Shown: piece by piece, positions 8,873-17,042 of the stretch
Layout: every line of letters begins with the position of its first letter
Numbering within the stretch: position 1 is the stretch's first letter
NCBI RefSeq assembly: GCF_036880985.1
Contig: NZ_JBAJNO010000008.1
Coordinates: 2,543,500 to 2,607,499, forward strand
Direction: 5' to 3'
DNA from: Limibacter armeniacum
GTDB taxonomy: Bacteria; Bacteroidota; Bacteroidia; Cytophagales; Flammeovirgaceae
DNA: 64,000 nt
The notes under the pieces: generated by a model
What the model was told of the DNA's origin: nothing
The model's database searches: none
What the model saw: only the letters and a program-made list of their open reading frames with translations
Position numbers and translations under genes: made by a program

Positions 8873-9460
8873 ATGAGAGTACTTTTAGCTACAGTTTTCA
8901 TTTTAATTTCTCTCCTCTCATTTGAGCCTTCATTTGCCCAAACTGAGACCAAACACTGGTACTCACCTAACCATGTGAAACTTCAATATGCAGGAAACAA
9001 TGGTTGGCTATCTACAGGAGTTGGTTATTCTTTCCTTAAAAAGAAAAGCTGGCTAATGGACTTTATGTATGGGTATGTCCCGAAGAGTATTGGAGGCACA
9101 ACCATACATGTCCTCTCATGGAAAAATACTTTTATCCTCTATCGCATCAAGATCAACGAAAAGGTTGCCATATCCCCAACTATAGGTATCAACAGCATTT
9201 TTGATATCAGTAATAATTCAGATTATAACCTACCAGATAAATTTGCTGAAGACTATTACGAATTCAATGATGCCATGCAGTTTTACCAGTTTATTGGGGC
9301 TACTGTTCAGCTGAAACTGAAAGAAACATATTTCATCAAACAAGTAGATTTTATGGCAGAAACTGGTGCATTGGTAATTCATATGGCCGATATGTTTGTT
9401 AATGGAGTAAGGCCAAAGGACATATACAGTGTTTCTCTTAGTGTAAATGCATATTTCTAA
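8873..9460 (+). CDS. Exported small outer-membrane beta-barrel-like protein
   Basis: This 195-residue protein has a signal peptide (cleavage near PSFAQTE, residue 23). It then has alternating amphipathic strands with many aromatics, for example STGVGYSFL and YGYVPKSIGG. It ends in VSLSVNAYF, the aromatic C-terminus usual for outer-membrane barrels. I do not recognise a named family. It follows the phosphoesterase by 3 bases and is followed 24 bases later by a lipoprotein gene, so the three are very probably one operon of envelope proteins. Confidence 0.7.
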   Translation: MRVLLATVFILISLLSFEPSFAQTETKHWYSPNHVKLQYAGNNGWLSTGVGYSFLKKKSWLMDFMYGYVPKSIGGTTIHVLSWKNTFILYRIKINEKVAISPTIGINSIFDISNNSDYNLPDKFAEDYYEFNDAMQFYQFIGATVQLKLKETYFIKQVDFMAETGALVIHMADMFVNGVRPKDIYSVSLSVNAYF

Positions 9461-9484
9461 TGATAAACTAACAATTCCTTACTT

Positions 9485-10309
9485 ATGGCAAATCCATACG
9501 CTTCCCAATTCAGGCATTGCTTCCTAACAATCGTATTAGGTCTTTGCTGCTGGGCTTGTCAGCCACAACATCAGCAAGATGAAACTCAACAAAAAGAAAT
9601 TGGCGACAACCCGTCTGCCAAAGGTTTTAATGAGAAAGGATCTGATAAAAAAGCGATTGAGCTTGCAGATAGTGTCATGAGTGCAAGTGGAGGAAGAACC
9701 AATTGGGACAATACACATTATATCTCTTGGAACTTCTTTGGAAGAAGAAATCTTGTTTGGGATAAGTTTACTGGAAATGTACGTATTGATTATCCCAATG
9801 GAAATATCAGTCTACTGAATATCAATTCAGGTGAAGGAAAAGTACTAAGGGATGGTAAAGAATTGACTGATACAGACTCCCTCAAAAAGTACATTAATCA
9901 AGCTAAAGGAACTTGGGTTAATGACAGTTATTGGCTTGTAATGCCTTTTAAACTAAAAGATACAGGTGTTACACTTCAGTATATTGGTAATGATAGCACC
10001 AAACATGGAACCTTAGCTGATGTCATTCAACTCACCTTTGAAAAGGTGGGAAATACTCCTGAAAACAAATACTACGTCTGGATTGATAAGGACAGCAAAC
10101 TAGTATCTCAATGGGCTTATTTTGAAAAATATTCAGATCAGGATCCAAAATTCATATTACCATGGCTTGATTATCAGTCGTATGGAAACCTTAAGTTGAG
10201 TGGGAACAGGGAAAAAGCATTACTGTCAAATATTCATGTATTCGATTCATTGGATAGTCAAATCTTCCATTCTTTTGACCAACCAGATTTTATCAAGAAC
10301 GCACTCTAA
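9485..10309 (+). CDS. Exported lipoprotein of unknown function (LolA-like/DUF6503-like)
   Basis: This 274-residue protein has an N-terminal hydrophobic stretch ending in a cysteine cluster (GLCCWACQ; Cys21, 22 and 25), consistent with lipid attachment. A low-complexity Gln/Glu linker follows. The remainder (SASGGRTNWDNTHYISW onward) is rich in beta strands and resembles the lipoprotein-carrier-like DUF6503 group of Bacteroidota, but this is by eye only. It is the third gene of the phosphoesterase cassette and is followed by a terminator facing the convergent STAS-like gene. Confidence 0.65.
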   Translation: MANPYASQFRHCFLTIVLGLCCWACQPQHQQDETQQKEIGDNPSAKGFNEKGSDKKAIELADSVMSASGGRTNWDNTHYISWNFFGRRNLVWDKFTGNVRIDYPNGNISLLNINSGEGKVLRDGKELTDTDSLKKYINQAKGTWVNDSYWLVMPFKLKDTGVTLQYIGNDSTKHGTLADVIQLTFEKVGNTPENKYYVWIDKDSKLVSQWAYFEKYSDQDPKFILPWLDYQSYGNLKLSGNREKALLSNIHVFDSLDSQIFHSFDQPDFIKNAL

Positions 10310-10312
10310 AAC

Positions 10313-10352
10313 GAAAAACACACCTATTAACGCAAGCTTAAAAGGTGTGCCC
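10313..10352 (-). terminator. Intrinsic terminator of the fourth STAS-like gene
   Basis: Arms CACACCT (10319-10325) and AGGTGTG (10343-10349) are followed on the minus strand by TTTTTCG. It may also act on the convergent lipoprotein gene, though the T-run is poor on the plus strand. Confidence 0.6.
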
Positions 10353-10805
10353 CTAATTCAAGGTAAACTTATTAGATAAAGAAGAAATGGGTTGATTCAA
10401 TACCCACTTTCTTGCTTCAAACTGATCACATAGTATTTCAGACCTTCCTTTAAAATACTTCTGAATAATATCTTCTATAGCAATCTGGACAAACAGGTCA
10501 TGAGCAGGTACTATTCCTATATTCTTTGGGCAATAGCCATAAAAAAGGTCGAAGAGCCAGTGACCATGTCTTTGATCCCATACAAAATGCATCAGCTCTA
10601 CGTCAATGACAATTCGTTGTGGCTTAAACAGAATTGATTGAAGAAAATGGTTGATGGAAACATAAAACTCCCCCTCATTCATATGTTCAGTAGCTTGCTT
10701 CCAACTCAGAATAACTAAACTGTGTTTTTTTTCCTTTAATACTGACAGGAAACGGGTATCCACGCAGAGTTCCATAAGTCTTAGCTTTATCTGCATTTTA
10801 TACAA
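10353..10805 (-). CDS. STAS/SpoIIAA-like paralogue 4, separated from the cluster
   Basis: This 150-residue protein follows the same plan as the three paralogues 2.6-4 kb away. It has ILSWKQATEHMNEGEFY, matching W-x-S-T..MSDxxY. It then has FKPQRIVIDVELMHFVWD, matching KYxPLK..F-V, CPKNIGIVPAHDLFVQIA, matching KYNGIVVS..IF, and FEARKWVL at the end. It is the most diverged member, with an N-terminal extension (start M1 at 10805, or M11 at 10775). It lies convergent to the phosphoesterase cassette, so the family brackets that cassette on both sides. Confidence 0.68.
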   Translation of the reverse strand: MYKMQIKLRLMELCVDTRFLSVLKEKKHSLVILSWKQATEHMNEGEFYVSINHFLQSILFKPQRIVIDVELMHFVWDQRHGHWLFDLFYGYCPKNIGIVPAHDLFVQIAIEDIIQKYFKGRSEILCDQFEARKWVLNQPISSLSNKFTLN

Positions 10806-10942
10806 TCAAAAAATATGCTAAATACCACTTTTTACAATGATTATATTCCGACAAACCAAGATCACACCAAATAATGAATAAAAATTCATTATTAATTGTA
10901 AATATTACAATAATTAACTAAAATAAGTCCAAAAGAAAGCTC

Positions 10943-10969
10943 CTTGTGTAACTTCGTTTGCTACACAAG
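10943..10969. promoter_or_regulatory. Inverted repeat upstream of the acyl-CoA operon, possible operator
   Basis: Perfect 8-base half-sites CTTGTGTA (10943-10950) and TACACAAG (10962-10969) are separated by 11 bases, centred about 60 bases before the thiolase start. The half-site centres are 19 bases apart, close to two helical turns, as for a dimeric repressor such as a TetR-type acyl-CoA sensor. It could instead form an RNA hairpin in the leader. Confidence 0.4.
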
Positions 10970-11015
10970 CTCAATCGAATAATTCTACTTTCTAACCTTT
11001 AAACTATCCAATCAA

Positions 11016-12224
11016 ATGACAGATGCCTTTATTTTTGATGCCGTTCGGACACCCCGAGGCAAGGGCAAAAAAGATGGTGCTTTGCATAATATCAAAGCCT
11101 CCCACCTATTAGCCAATACACTCACTGCACTTAGAGACCGCAATAACTTAGACACCAGTTATGTAGAAGACGCAATCATTGGCTGCGTCACACAAGTAAA
11201 GGAACAAAGTGGTGACATTGCCAAAGTCGGGCTTATGACGGCAGGTTTTGATGAAAACGTGGCAGGCGTGACCGTTAACCGATTCTGCGGTTCTGGACTC
11301 GAAGCTATCAACCAAGCTGCTGTCTATGTAATGGCTGGTCAAACTGACTTGATGATAGCTGGAGGAGTTGAATCGATGTCTCGGGTACCAATGGGGTCTG
11401 ATGGCTCTGCCTTACTTTATGACCCTGAAATGGTCATGGATAGCTATATCGTACCACAGGGTATCTCTGCTGACCTTATTGCTACTAAGTATGGCTACTC
11501 CAGAAAGGATCTCGACATTTTCGCAACCACTTCCCACCAACGTGCTGACGCAGCTTGGAAAGATGGTCGTTTCCATAAATCCATAGTTCCTGTCAAAGAC
11601 ATTAATGGTGACCTGATTCTTGATCATGATGAAATGGTTCGCCCAAACACTTCTCCTGAAATTCTTGGACAATTGAATCCTTCATTTGAAATAATGGGAC
11701 AAATGGGTGGCTTTGATGGAATAGCGTTGCAACGATACCCTGAAATTGAGCAGATCAAACACCTACACCATGCTGGTAACTCCTCTGGTATTGTAGATGG
11801 CGCAGCAGTCACCTTAATCGGTAACAAGATGATTGCCGATAAGCTAAATCTGAAGCCAAGAGCTCGTATCAGAAGTGTGGCAATTGTAGGAACAGAACCT
11901 ACAATAATGCTTGTCGGCCCTGCTCCATCAGCTAAAAAAGCCTTAAGAAAAGCTGGAATGGAAATCAGCGATATTGACTTATTTGAAGTGAATGAAGCAT
12001 TTGCGGCTGTCCCTATCAGGTTTATGGAAGACCTCAACATTTCCCATCATCAGGTAAATGTAAATGGAGGTGCTATTGCAATGGGACATCCTCTTGGAGC
12101 AACTGGTGCCATGCTATTGGGCACATTACTCGACGAACTGGAAAGACAAGGAAAAGCAACTGGCATGGCTACTCTTTGTATTGGCGGCGGTATGGGTATT
12201 GCCACTATCATTGAACTTGTTTAA
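11016..12224 (+). CDS. fadA: Acetyl-CoA C-acyltransferase (degradative thiolase)
   Basis: The thiolase cleaves 3-ketoacyl-CoA with CoA to acetyl-CoA and a shortened acyl-CoA. Length is 402 residues. The N-terminal nucleophile is Cys91 in NRFCGSGLEA. The C-terminal His358 (GHPLGATGA) and Cys388 (LCIGGGMG) complete the catalytic set. The family signature near the start (RTPRGKGKKDG) is that of FadA-like degradative enzymes. It is the first gene of a four-gene operon; the multifunctional enzyme begins 32 bases downstream. The symbol is by role; the E. coli ortholog relation was not tested. Confidence 0.93.
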   Translation: MTDAFIFDAVRTPRGKGKKDGALHNIKASHLLANTLTALRDRNNLDTSYVEDAIIGCVTQVKEQSGDIAKVGLMTAGFDENVAGVTVNRFCGSGLEAINQAAVYVMAGQTDLMIAGGVESMSRVPMGSDGSALLYDPEMVMDSYIVPQGISADLIATKYGYSRKDLDIFATTSHQRADAAWKDGRFHKSIVPVKDINGDLILDHDEMVRPNTSPEILGQLNPSFEIMGQMGGFDGIALQRYPEIEQIKHLHHAGNSSGIVDGAAVTLIGNKMIADKLNLKPRARIRSVAIVGTEPTIMLVGPAPSAKKALRKAGMEISDIDLFEVNEAFAAVPIRFMEDLNISHHQVNVNGGAIAMGHPLGATGAMLLGTLLDELERQGKATGMATLCIGGGMGIATIIELV

Positions 12225-12256
12225 CCCTTCTCAAAATCAAGAAAGAATAATCCAAT

Positions 12257-14395
12257 ATGATCAACTATAAAATAGATAATGATGGTATAGCCATCATCTC
12301 CATTAATGATGACATGGCACCTGTCAATGCACTTGGTCAGAAGATGGGAAAAAAGCTTGGTGAGACCTTCAGGCTTGTAGCTGAAAATGAAGACGTGATT
12401 GGTATCATAGTCACCTCAGCCAAAAAAGATTTTATCGTTGGAGCTGATGTCAAAGAAGCTGCATCCAACCGTGAAGCTTTCACCAAACTGGCAGTGGAGC
12501 TTAAAAAAGACCTGCGCTATATGGAAACTTGCGGCAAGCCTGTAGTCGCTGCGATCAATGGTACAGCCTTGGGAGGTGGTTATGAAGTATGTCTAGCTTG
12601 TCACCATAGAATTGCACTCAATCATCCTAAAATTCAAATTGGTTTACCAGAAGTAACACTAGGTCTGCTTCCTGGAGCAGGTGGCACTCAACGGTTACCA
12701 AGAATGATTGGGGTAGAAAAAGCGCTTGAACCTATCCTACAAGGAAAAAGGCTTAACCCAGAAGCTGCCTTGAAAGTCGGGATGGTAGACGAGCTGGCTG
12801 AGTCACCAGAAGCGTTAATCTCTAAAGCCAAACAATGGATTAAAGAAAAAGGAGACCCTATACAACCTTGGGATAAGGACAAGTTCAGGCTACCAGGAGG
12901 AAACATTGACTCCCCAAAAGTAGCCATGCACATTACAGGTGCTGCCGGTAATATTCTCAAAATGACGTATGGAAACTACCCTGCCCCTAAAGCAATTCTG
13001 AATGCTATTTATGAAGGCTTGCAACTCCGCTTTGACCGTGCATCTGAAGTGGAAGACCGTTATTTCAAGCAATGTGTCTTATCTGATGTGGGGCGCAATA
13101 TGATGCGTTCACTTTTCATCAACATGAAAAAAGCAGAAAACGGTGCAGCTCGTCCAAAGGTTATCCCAGTCAAAAAAGTAACTAAGGTAGGTATTTTAGG
13201 TGCTGGCATGATGGGAGCGGGTATTGCATACGTTTCTGCAATGGCTGGTATTGAGGTTATTTTGAAAGACATTTCCCTTGAAAGTGCTGAAAAAGGGAAA
13301 AGCTATTCAGAAGAACTATTAAAGAAACGAATCAGCAAAGGCAGAATAAATGAGGCTAAAGCCAAAGAGATTCTATCTCTGATAAAACCTACCTCATCCG
13401 CAAAAGATGTCAAAGACTGTGACTTAGTCATAGAGGCTGTTTTTGAAGACCGTAACCTGAAAGCCAAGGTGACACAAGAATCTGAAGCTGTTACTAGCGA
13501 CACTTCCATCTTTGCATCCAACACTTCTACACTTCCTATTACAGGGCTGGCTGAAGCGTCTGCAAGACCTCACAATTTTATAGGTATGCATTTCTTCTCA
13601 CCTGTTGACAAGATGCCACTGGTTGAGTTGATAAAGGGAGAACAAACCTCTGATGAAGCTGTAGCGCTTTCCTTGGACTATATAAGGCAAATCCGAAAGA
13701 TTCCAATCGTAGTGAATGACAGCAGGGGCTTTTACACATCTCGTGTTTTCACCACTTACATTCTGGAAGGGCTTGCCTGCCTTCAGGAAGGTATTTCACC
13801 TGCATTAATCGAAAACGCAGGAAAAATGGTAGGGATGCCTGTGGGGCCATTGGCTGTAGCTGATGAGGTAAGCATCGAATTGATATACAAAATCAATAAA
13901 CAAACTGAATTGGATTTGGGAACCACAGGTGACCCGACTATGGCAGTTGCCAAGAAGTTTGTAGAAGAACTTGGCAGATTGGGTAAAAAAGAAGGTAAAG
14001 GTTTTTATGAATACCCTCAAGGTGGCAAAAAACACCTTTGGAGTGGTTTATCAGAACATTATCCATTATCCCGCAAGCAACTGACAGCAAAAGAAGTTGG
14101 TAAACGCTTACTACACCGTCAGGCATTGGAAGCAGTAAAATGTTTGGAAGAAAACGTTGTGACTTCTCCTGCTGATGCTGATATAGGCTCTATCCTTGGT
14201 TGGGGTGTTCCTCCATACACTGGTGGACTAATTTCTTACATCGATACGATTGGCCTCAAGACATTCGTATCAGAGTGTGAAGAATTAGCTTCCAAATATG
14301 GTGACCGTTTCCTTCCTACCCCGAAACTGAAAGAAATGGCTACCAATGGAGAAAGTTTTTATCAGGAAGAAGCCATCATTAGCCATGCAAGATAA
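12257..14395 (+). CDS. fadJ: Bifunctional enoyl-CoA hydratase / 3-hydroxyacyl-CoA dehydrogenase (FadB/FadJ type)
   Basis: This 712-residue fusion carries out the middle two steps of beta-oxidation. Residues 1-200 are a crotonase domain with oxyanion and catalytic motifs NGTALGGGYEV and GLPEVTLGLLPGAGG. A Rossmann domain starts near residue 312 with GILGAGMMGAGIAY. It is followed by SNTSTLPIT and NFIGMHFFSPVDKMPL, typical of 3-hydroxyacyl-CoA dehydrogenase, and the two C-terminal dimerisation domains with DSRGFYTSRVF. It is clearly translationally coupled to its neighbours: its last 11 bases overlap the next gene's ATG. FadB and FadJ cannot be separated from sequence alone. Confidence 0.93.
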   Translation: MINYKIDNDGIAIISINDDMAPVNALGQKMGKKLGETFRLVAENEDVIGIIVTSAKKDFIVGADVKEAASNREAFTKLAVELKKDLRYMETCGKPVVAAINGTALGGGYEVCLACHHRIALNHPKIQIGLPEVTLGLLPGAGGTQRLPRMIGVEKALEPILQGKRLNPEAALKVGMVDELAESPEALISKAKQWIKEKGDPIQPWDKDKFRLPGGNIDSPKVAMHITGAAGNILKMTYGNYPAPKAILNAIYEGLQLRFDRASEVEDRYFKQCVLSDVGRNMMRSLFINMKKAENGAARPKVIPVKKVTKVGILGAGMMGAGIAYVSAMAGIEVILKDISLESAEKGKSYSEELLKKRISKGRINEAKAKEILSLIKPTSSAKDVKDCDLVIEAVFEDRNLKAKVTQESEAVTSDTSIFASNTSTLPITGLAEASARPHNFIGMHFFSPVDKMPLVELIKGEQTSDEAVALSLDYIRQIRKIPIVVNDSRGFYTSRVFTTYILEGLACLQEGISPALIENAGKMVGMPVGPLAVADEVSIELIYKINKQTELDLGTTGDPTMAVAKKFVEELGRLGKKEGKGFYEYPQGGKKHLWSGLSEHYPLSRKQLTAKEVGKRLLHRQALEAVKCLEENVVTSPADADIGSILGWGVPPYTGGLISYIDTIGLKTFVSECEELASKYGDRFLPTPKLKEMATNGESFYQEEAIISHAR

Positions 14396-15542
14396 ACCAT
14401 TGAGTGGCATCAGGGTATTAGACCTCACATGGTTACTTCCTGGGCCACTTTGCACCCTACACTTAGCTGATATGGGCGCGGATGTAATCAAGGTGGAAGC
14501 ACCACTGAGGGGCGACTATGCTAGGCTGTCTCCCCCATTCCAGAAAAACAACTCGTCCCTTTTTTTGGCTATAAATCGCAACAAACGTTCAATTACTTTA
14601 GACCTTAAGTCTGAATCAGGAAAAGAGGCATTTCAAGCCTTATGCTGTACTTCAGATGTCATTGTAGAAGGCTTCAGACCCGGCACCATGAAAAAGCTAG
14701 GTTTGGACTATGCCTCTGTAAAGGCAATAAAACCTGATATCATTTACTGTTCCATTACTGGTTTTGGACAGGATGGACCTTATGCGGAAATGGCAGGACA
14801 CGATCTGAATTTCTGTGCCTATAGTGGTTTACTTCAGCCCAATGAAGATGTAAAGCCAGCGGTCTTGCCTTTTCAGGTAGCAGATATTGTAGGAGGAACC
14901 CAAACAGCGGCCATGGGGATTTTAGCGGCAATCATTCAAAAGTTGCGGACAGGTGAAGGTCAATACCTTGATGTATCTATGATGGATGGTGTCATGTCTC
15001 ATCAAGCTATCAACCTGACACAAGTCAAAAGCGAGCAGCAAAATCAGGCATTTGTTGTGGATTTATTAAGTGGAAACCATCCATGCTATGCCATTTATGA
15101 AACTGCAGATGGGAAATATTTAGCCTTGGCCGCCATAGAACTGAAATTCTGGCAACGATTCTGTGAGTGCATCAATAGGGATGAATGGATTAATCAACAC
15201 CCCGCTTCAGGGAAAAAAGCAAAAGAAATAACTGATGAACTAAAGCTTCTTTTCTTATCAAAGTCACAAGAAGAATGGTTGCTCCAATTCGAAGGTATAG
15301 ACTGCTGCCTTTCCCCTGTACTTACAATGAATGGTGCTTTAGAAATTCCGCAAATCAAAGCAAGAAAAATGGTATGTGAGCACTCCCATCCAATTGAAGG
15401 CCAAGTAATCCAATTTAGCTTCCCTATCAAGTCTTCTGCTTTTGAGTTTGAGGTATACAGACCTGCTCCTCAATTGGGAGAACATACTGCAGAAATACTG
15501 AATGAATTAAACATTGAAAACCCAAAATTGACTAACCAATGA
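14385..15542 (+). CDS. CaiB/BaiF-family protein, alpha-methylacyl-CoA racemase-like
   Basis: This class III CoA-transferase fold protein has 385 residues. The active-site set fits alpha-methylacyl-CoA racemase better than a CoA transferase. His139 is in GHDLNF, Asp167 in QVADIVGG and Glu252 in AAIELKFW, and their spacing (28 and 85) is close to that of the characterised mycobacterial racemase (30 and 85, from memory). The racemase converts (2R)- to (2S)-methylacyl-CoA so that branched chains can enter beta-oxidation. ATG 14385 (MQDKPLSGIRVLDL) is preferred over ATG 14346 because the family begins there and the overlap with the previous gene shrinks to 11 bases. Its stop overlaps the next start as ATGA. 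Confidence 0.82.
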   Translation: MQDKPLSGIRVLDLTWLLPGPLCTLHLADMGADVIKVEAPLRGDYARLSPPFQKNNSSLFLAINRNKRSITLDLKSESGKEAFQALCCTSDVIVEGFRPGTMKKLGLDYASVKAIKPDIIYCSITGFGQDGPYAEMAGHDLNFCAYSGLLQPNEDVKPAVLPFQVADIVGGTQTAAMGILAAIIQKLRTGEGQYLDVSMMDGVMSHQAINLTQVKSEQQNQAFVVDLLSGNHPCYAIYETADGKYLALAAIELKFWQRFCECINRDEWINQHPASGKKAKEITDELKLLFLSKSQEEWLLQFEGIDCCLSPVLTMNGALEIPQIKARKMVCEHSHPIEGQVIQFSFPIKSSAFEFEVYRPAPQLGEHTAEILNELNIENPKLTNQ

Positions 15543-16699
15543 TGATTCCAAGAAACATTTACACAGAAGAGCATCAGCTTTTTATTGAATCGGTCAGAGA
15601 CTTCTATGAAAAGGAAATTGTTCCTCACCATGACCAATGGGAAAAAGAAGGCATGATTTCTAGGGAAGCCTGGAAAAAGGCAGGTGAAATGGGCTTTTTA
15701 TGTATCAATATGCCCGAAGAATATGGTGGCAGTGATGTCGACTTCAGGTACAGCGCCATCCTAATTGAGGAACAAGCCAAGTCTGGTTGCTCTGGTCCGG
15801 GCTTCTCACTACATTCTGACATTGTGGCTCCTTATATTTTACACCAAGGAACCGAACTGCAAAAGCATAAATACCTTCCAAAAATGGCAACTGGCGAAAT
15901 CATCGCTGCTTTGGGAATGACTGAGCCAGGAGCTGGAAGTGACCTAAAGAATATCAGAACAACAGCCATTAAGGAAGGTGACCATTATATCGTAAATGGG
16001 TCAAAGACTTTCATAACCAATGGTTATATGTCTGACCTAGTTTTGGTTGCAGTAAAAACTGACAGCCAAAATAGTGACAAAGCCAAAGGAATAAGTCTAC
16101 TGCTGATGGACACCAACGCCGAAGGTTTTTCCAAAAACAAACCATTCAAGAAGGTTGGCATGAAAGCTCAGGATACCTGTGAGCTTTTCTTTGATAATGT
16201 AAAGGTTCCCGCTTCCAACCTTATCGGTGAAGAAGGTATGGGATTTATTTACATGATGCAGGAACTTCCAAGGGAAAGGCTGATCGTTGCTGTGACTGGG
16301 ATAGCCACTGCTGAGGCTGCACTGCAACACACCATCCGCTATGTCAATGAAAGAGAAGCCTTTGGCAAACCTGTATCAAAGTTTCAGAATACTAGGTTCA
16401 AGATCGCAGAAATGGCCTCTGAAATTCAGATGGGTCGCCTCTTGGTAGATCGCTGTATCGAACTGCTGGCTGAAGGTAAACTGGACGCCGAGACAGGCGC
16501 CATGGCAAAATATATCTGTACCGAAATACAGTGTAAAGTGGTTGATGAATGTGTCCAATTACATGGCGGATACGGCTATATGTGGGAATATTGGATAGCG
16601 AGGGCTTATGCAGATAGCCGTGTTCAAAAAATATATGCCGGAACCAATGAAATCATGAAAGAAATCATTGCCCGCAAGCTTCTTGACAACAAAGATTAA
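15539..16699 (+). CDS. Acyl-CoA dehydrogenase, long-chain/isovaleryl type
   Basis: This is a 386-residue FAD-dependent acyl-CoA dehydrogenase. Family motifs are ALGMTEPGAGSD and GGYGYMWEYWIARAYAD. At the usual catalytic Glu position (IYEGT in medium-chain enzymes) it has Ala367 (IYAGTNEIMKE). A Glu is instead found at residue 246 in LPRERLIVA, the helix-G position used by long-chain and isovaleryl-CoA dehydrogenases. It should therefore be active with that alternative base, which often goes with branched or long substrates. The start overlaps the racemase stop by 4 bases (ATGA). It is the last gene of the operon. Confidence 0.93.
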   Translation: MMIPRNIYTEEHQLFIESVRDFYEKEIVPHHDQWEKEGMISREAWKKAGEMGFLCINMPEEYGGSDVDFRYSAILIEEQAKSGCSGPGFSLHSDIVAPYILHQGTELQKHKYLPKMATGEIIAALGMTEPGAGSDLKNIRTTAIKEGDHYIVNGSKTFITNGYMSDLVLVAVKTDSQNSDKAKGISLLLMDTNAEGFSKNKPFKKVGMKAQDTCELFFDNVKVPASNLIGEEGMGFIYMMQELPRERLIVAVTGIATAEAALQHTIRYVNEREAFGKPVSKFQNTRFKIAEMASEIQMGRLLVDRCIELLAEGKLDAETGAMAKYICTEIQCKVVDECVQLHGGYGYMWEYWIARAYADSRVQKIYAGTNEIMKEIIARKLLDNKD

Positions 16700-16708
16700 A
16701 GTGCTACT

Positions 16709-16742
16709 AAAAGCGAACGGCATAAAATCGTTCGCTTTTTTA
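16709..16742 (+). terminator. Terminator of the acyl-CoA operon
   Basis: Arms AAAGCGAACG (16710-16719) and CGTTCGCTTT (16729-16738) precede a run of six T. It lies directly after the acyl-CoA dehydrogenase stop. Confidence 0.88.
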
Positions 16743-17042
16743 CCAATCCTATAACACTGTTATATCTGCAACTCCTATATGGTTATATATATAACAACTT
16801 GATATATTTTTGACTTATATCAATAAAAAATTCCACTCTCCCAAGCATCTCCTTACTTTTGCATCAGCTTATTAGAAAAGCCACAACAGTAAAACAGATC
16901 ACTCCTGATCTGATTTGAATCAAATTATAACATCGCACTAATAATTATCTTTTACAGATCATTATACATAGTCATATCATAAATTCAACTTGATATGACC
17001 TTTTCTTTTGCCTCTTAGCCAAGGCAAAAGACTGTTTTTGAA
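16743..17042 (+). promoter_or_regulatory. Structured leader/control region of the TonB receptor gene
   Basis: A 14-base palindrome GTTATATATATAAC lies at 16782-16795. A TACTTTTG element (16854-16861) fits the -7 consensus and would give a leader of about 175 bases. Three perfect hairpins follow inside that leader: CAGATCA/TGATCTG (16895-16912), GTCATATCA/TGATATGAC (16971-16999) and CTTTTGCCT/AGGCAAAAG (17005-17030). The last ends 12 bases before the ATG and is followed by a T-rich stretch. This could be an attenuator or a translation-control element. No known riboswitch was recognised. Confidence 0.5.

Noticed and set aside
11624-12040. 138-residue minus-strand ORF opposite the thiolase
   Set aside because: It overlaps the intact catalytic region of the thiolase on the other strand and has no family features.
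15539-16699. Inactive acyl-CoA dehydrogenase because Ala replaces the usual catalytic Glu
   Set aside because: The Glu at residue 246 is at the helix-G site used by long-chain and isovaleryl enzymes, so activity is expected.
16854-17042. Known cobalamin riboswitch before the TonB receptor
   Set aside because: No B12-box core was found; the hairpins do not match the fold I know, so only an unknown leader is claimed.
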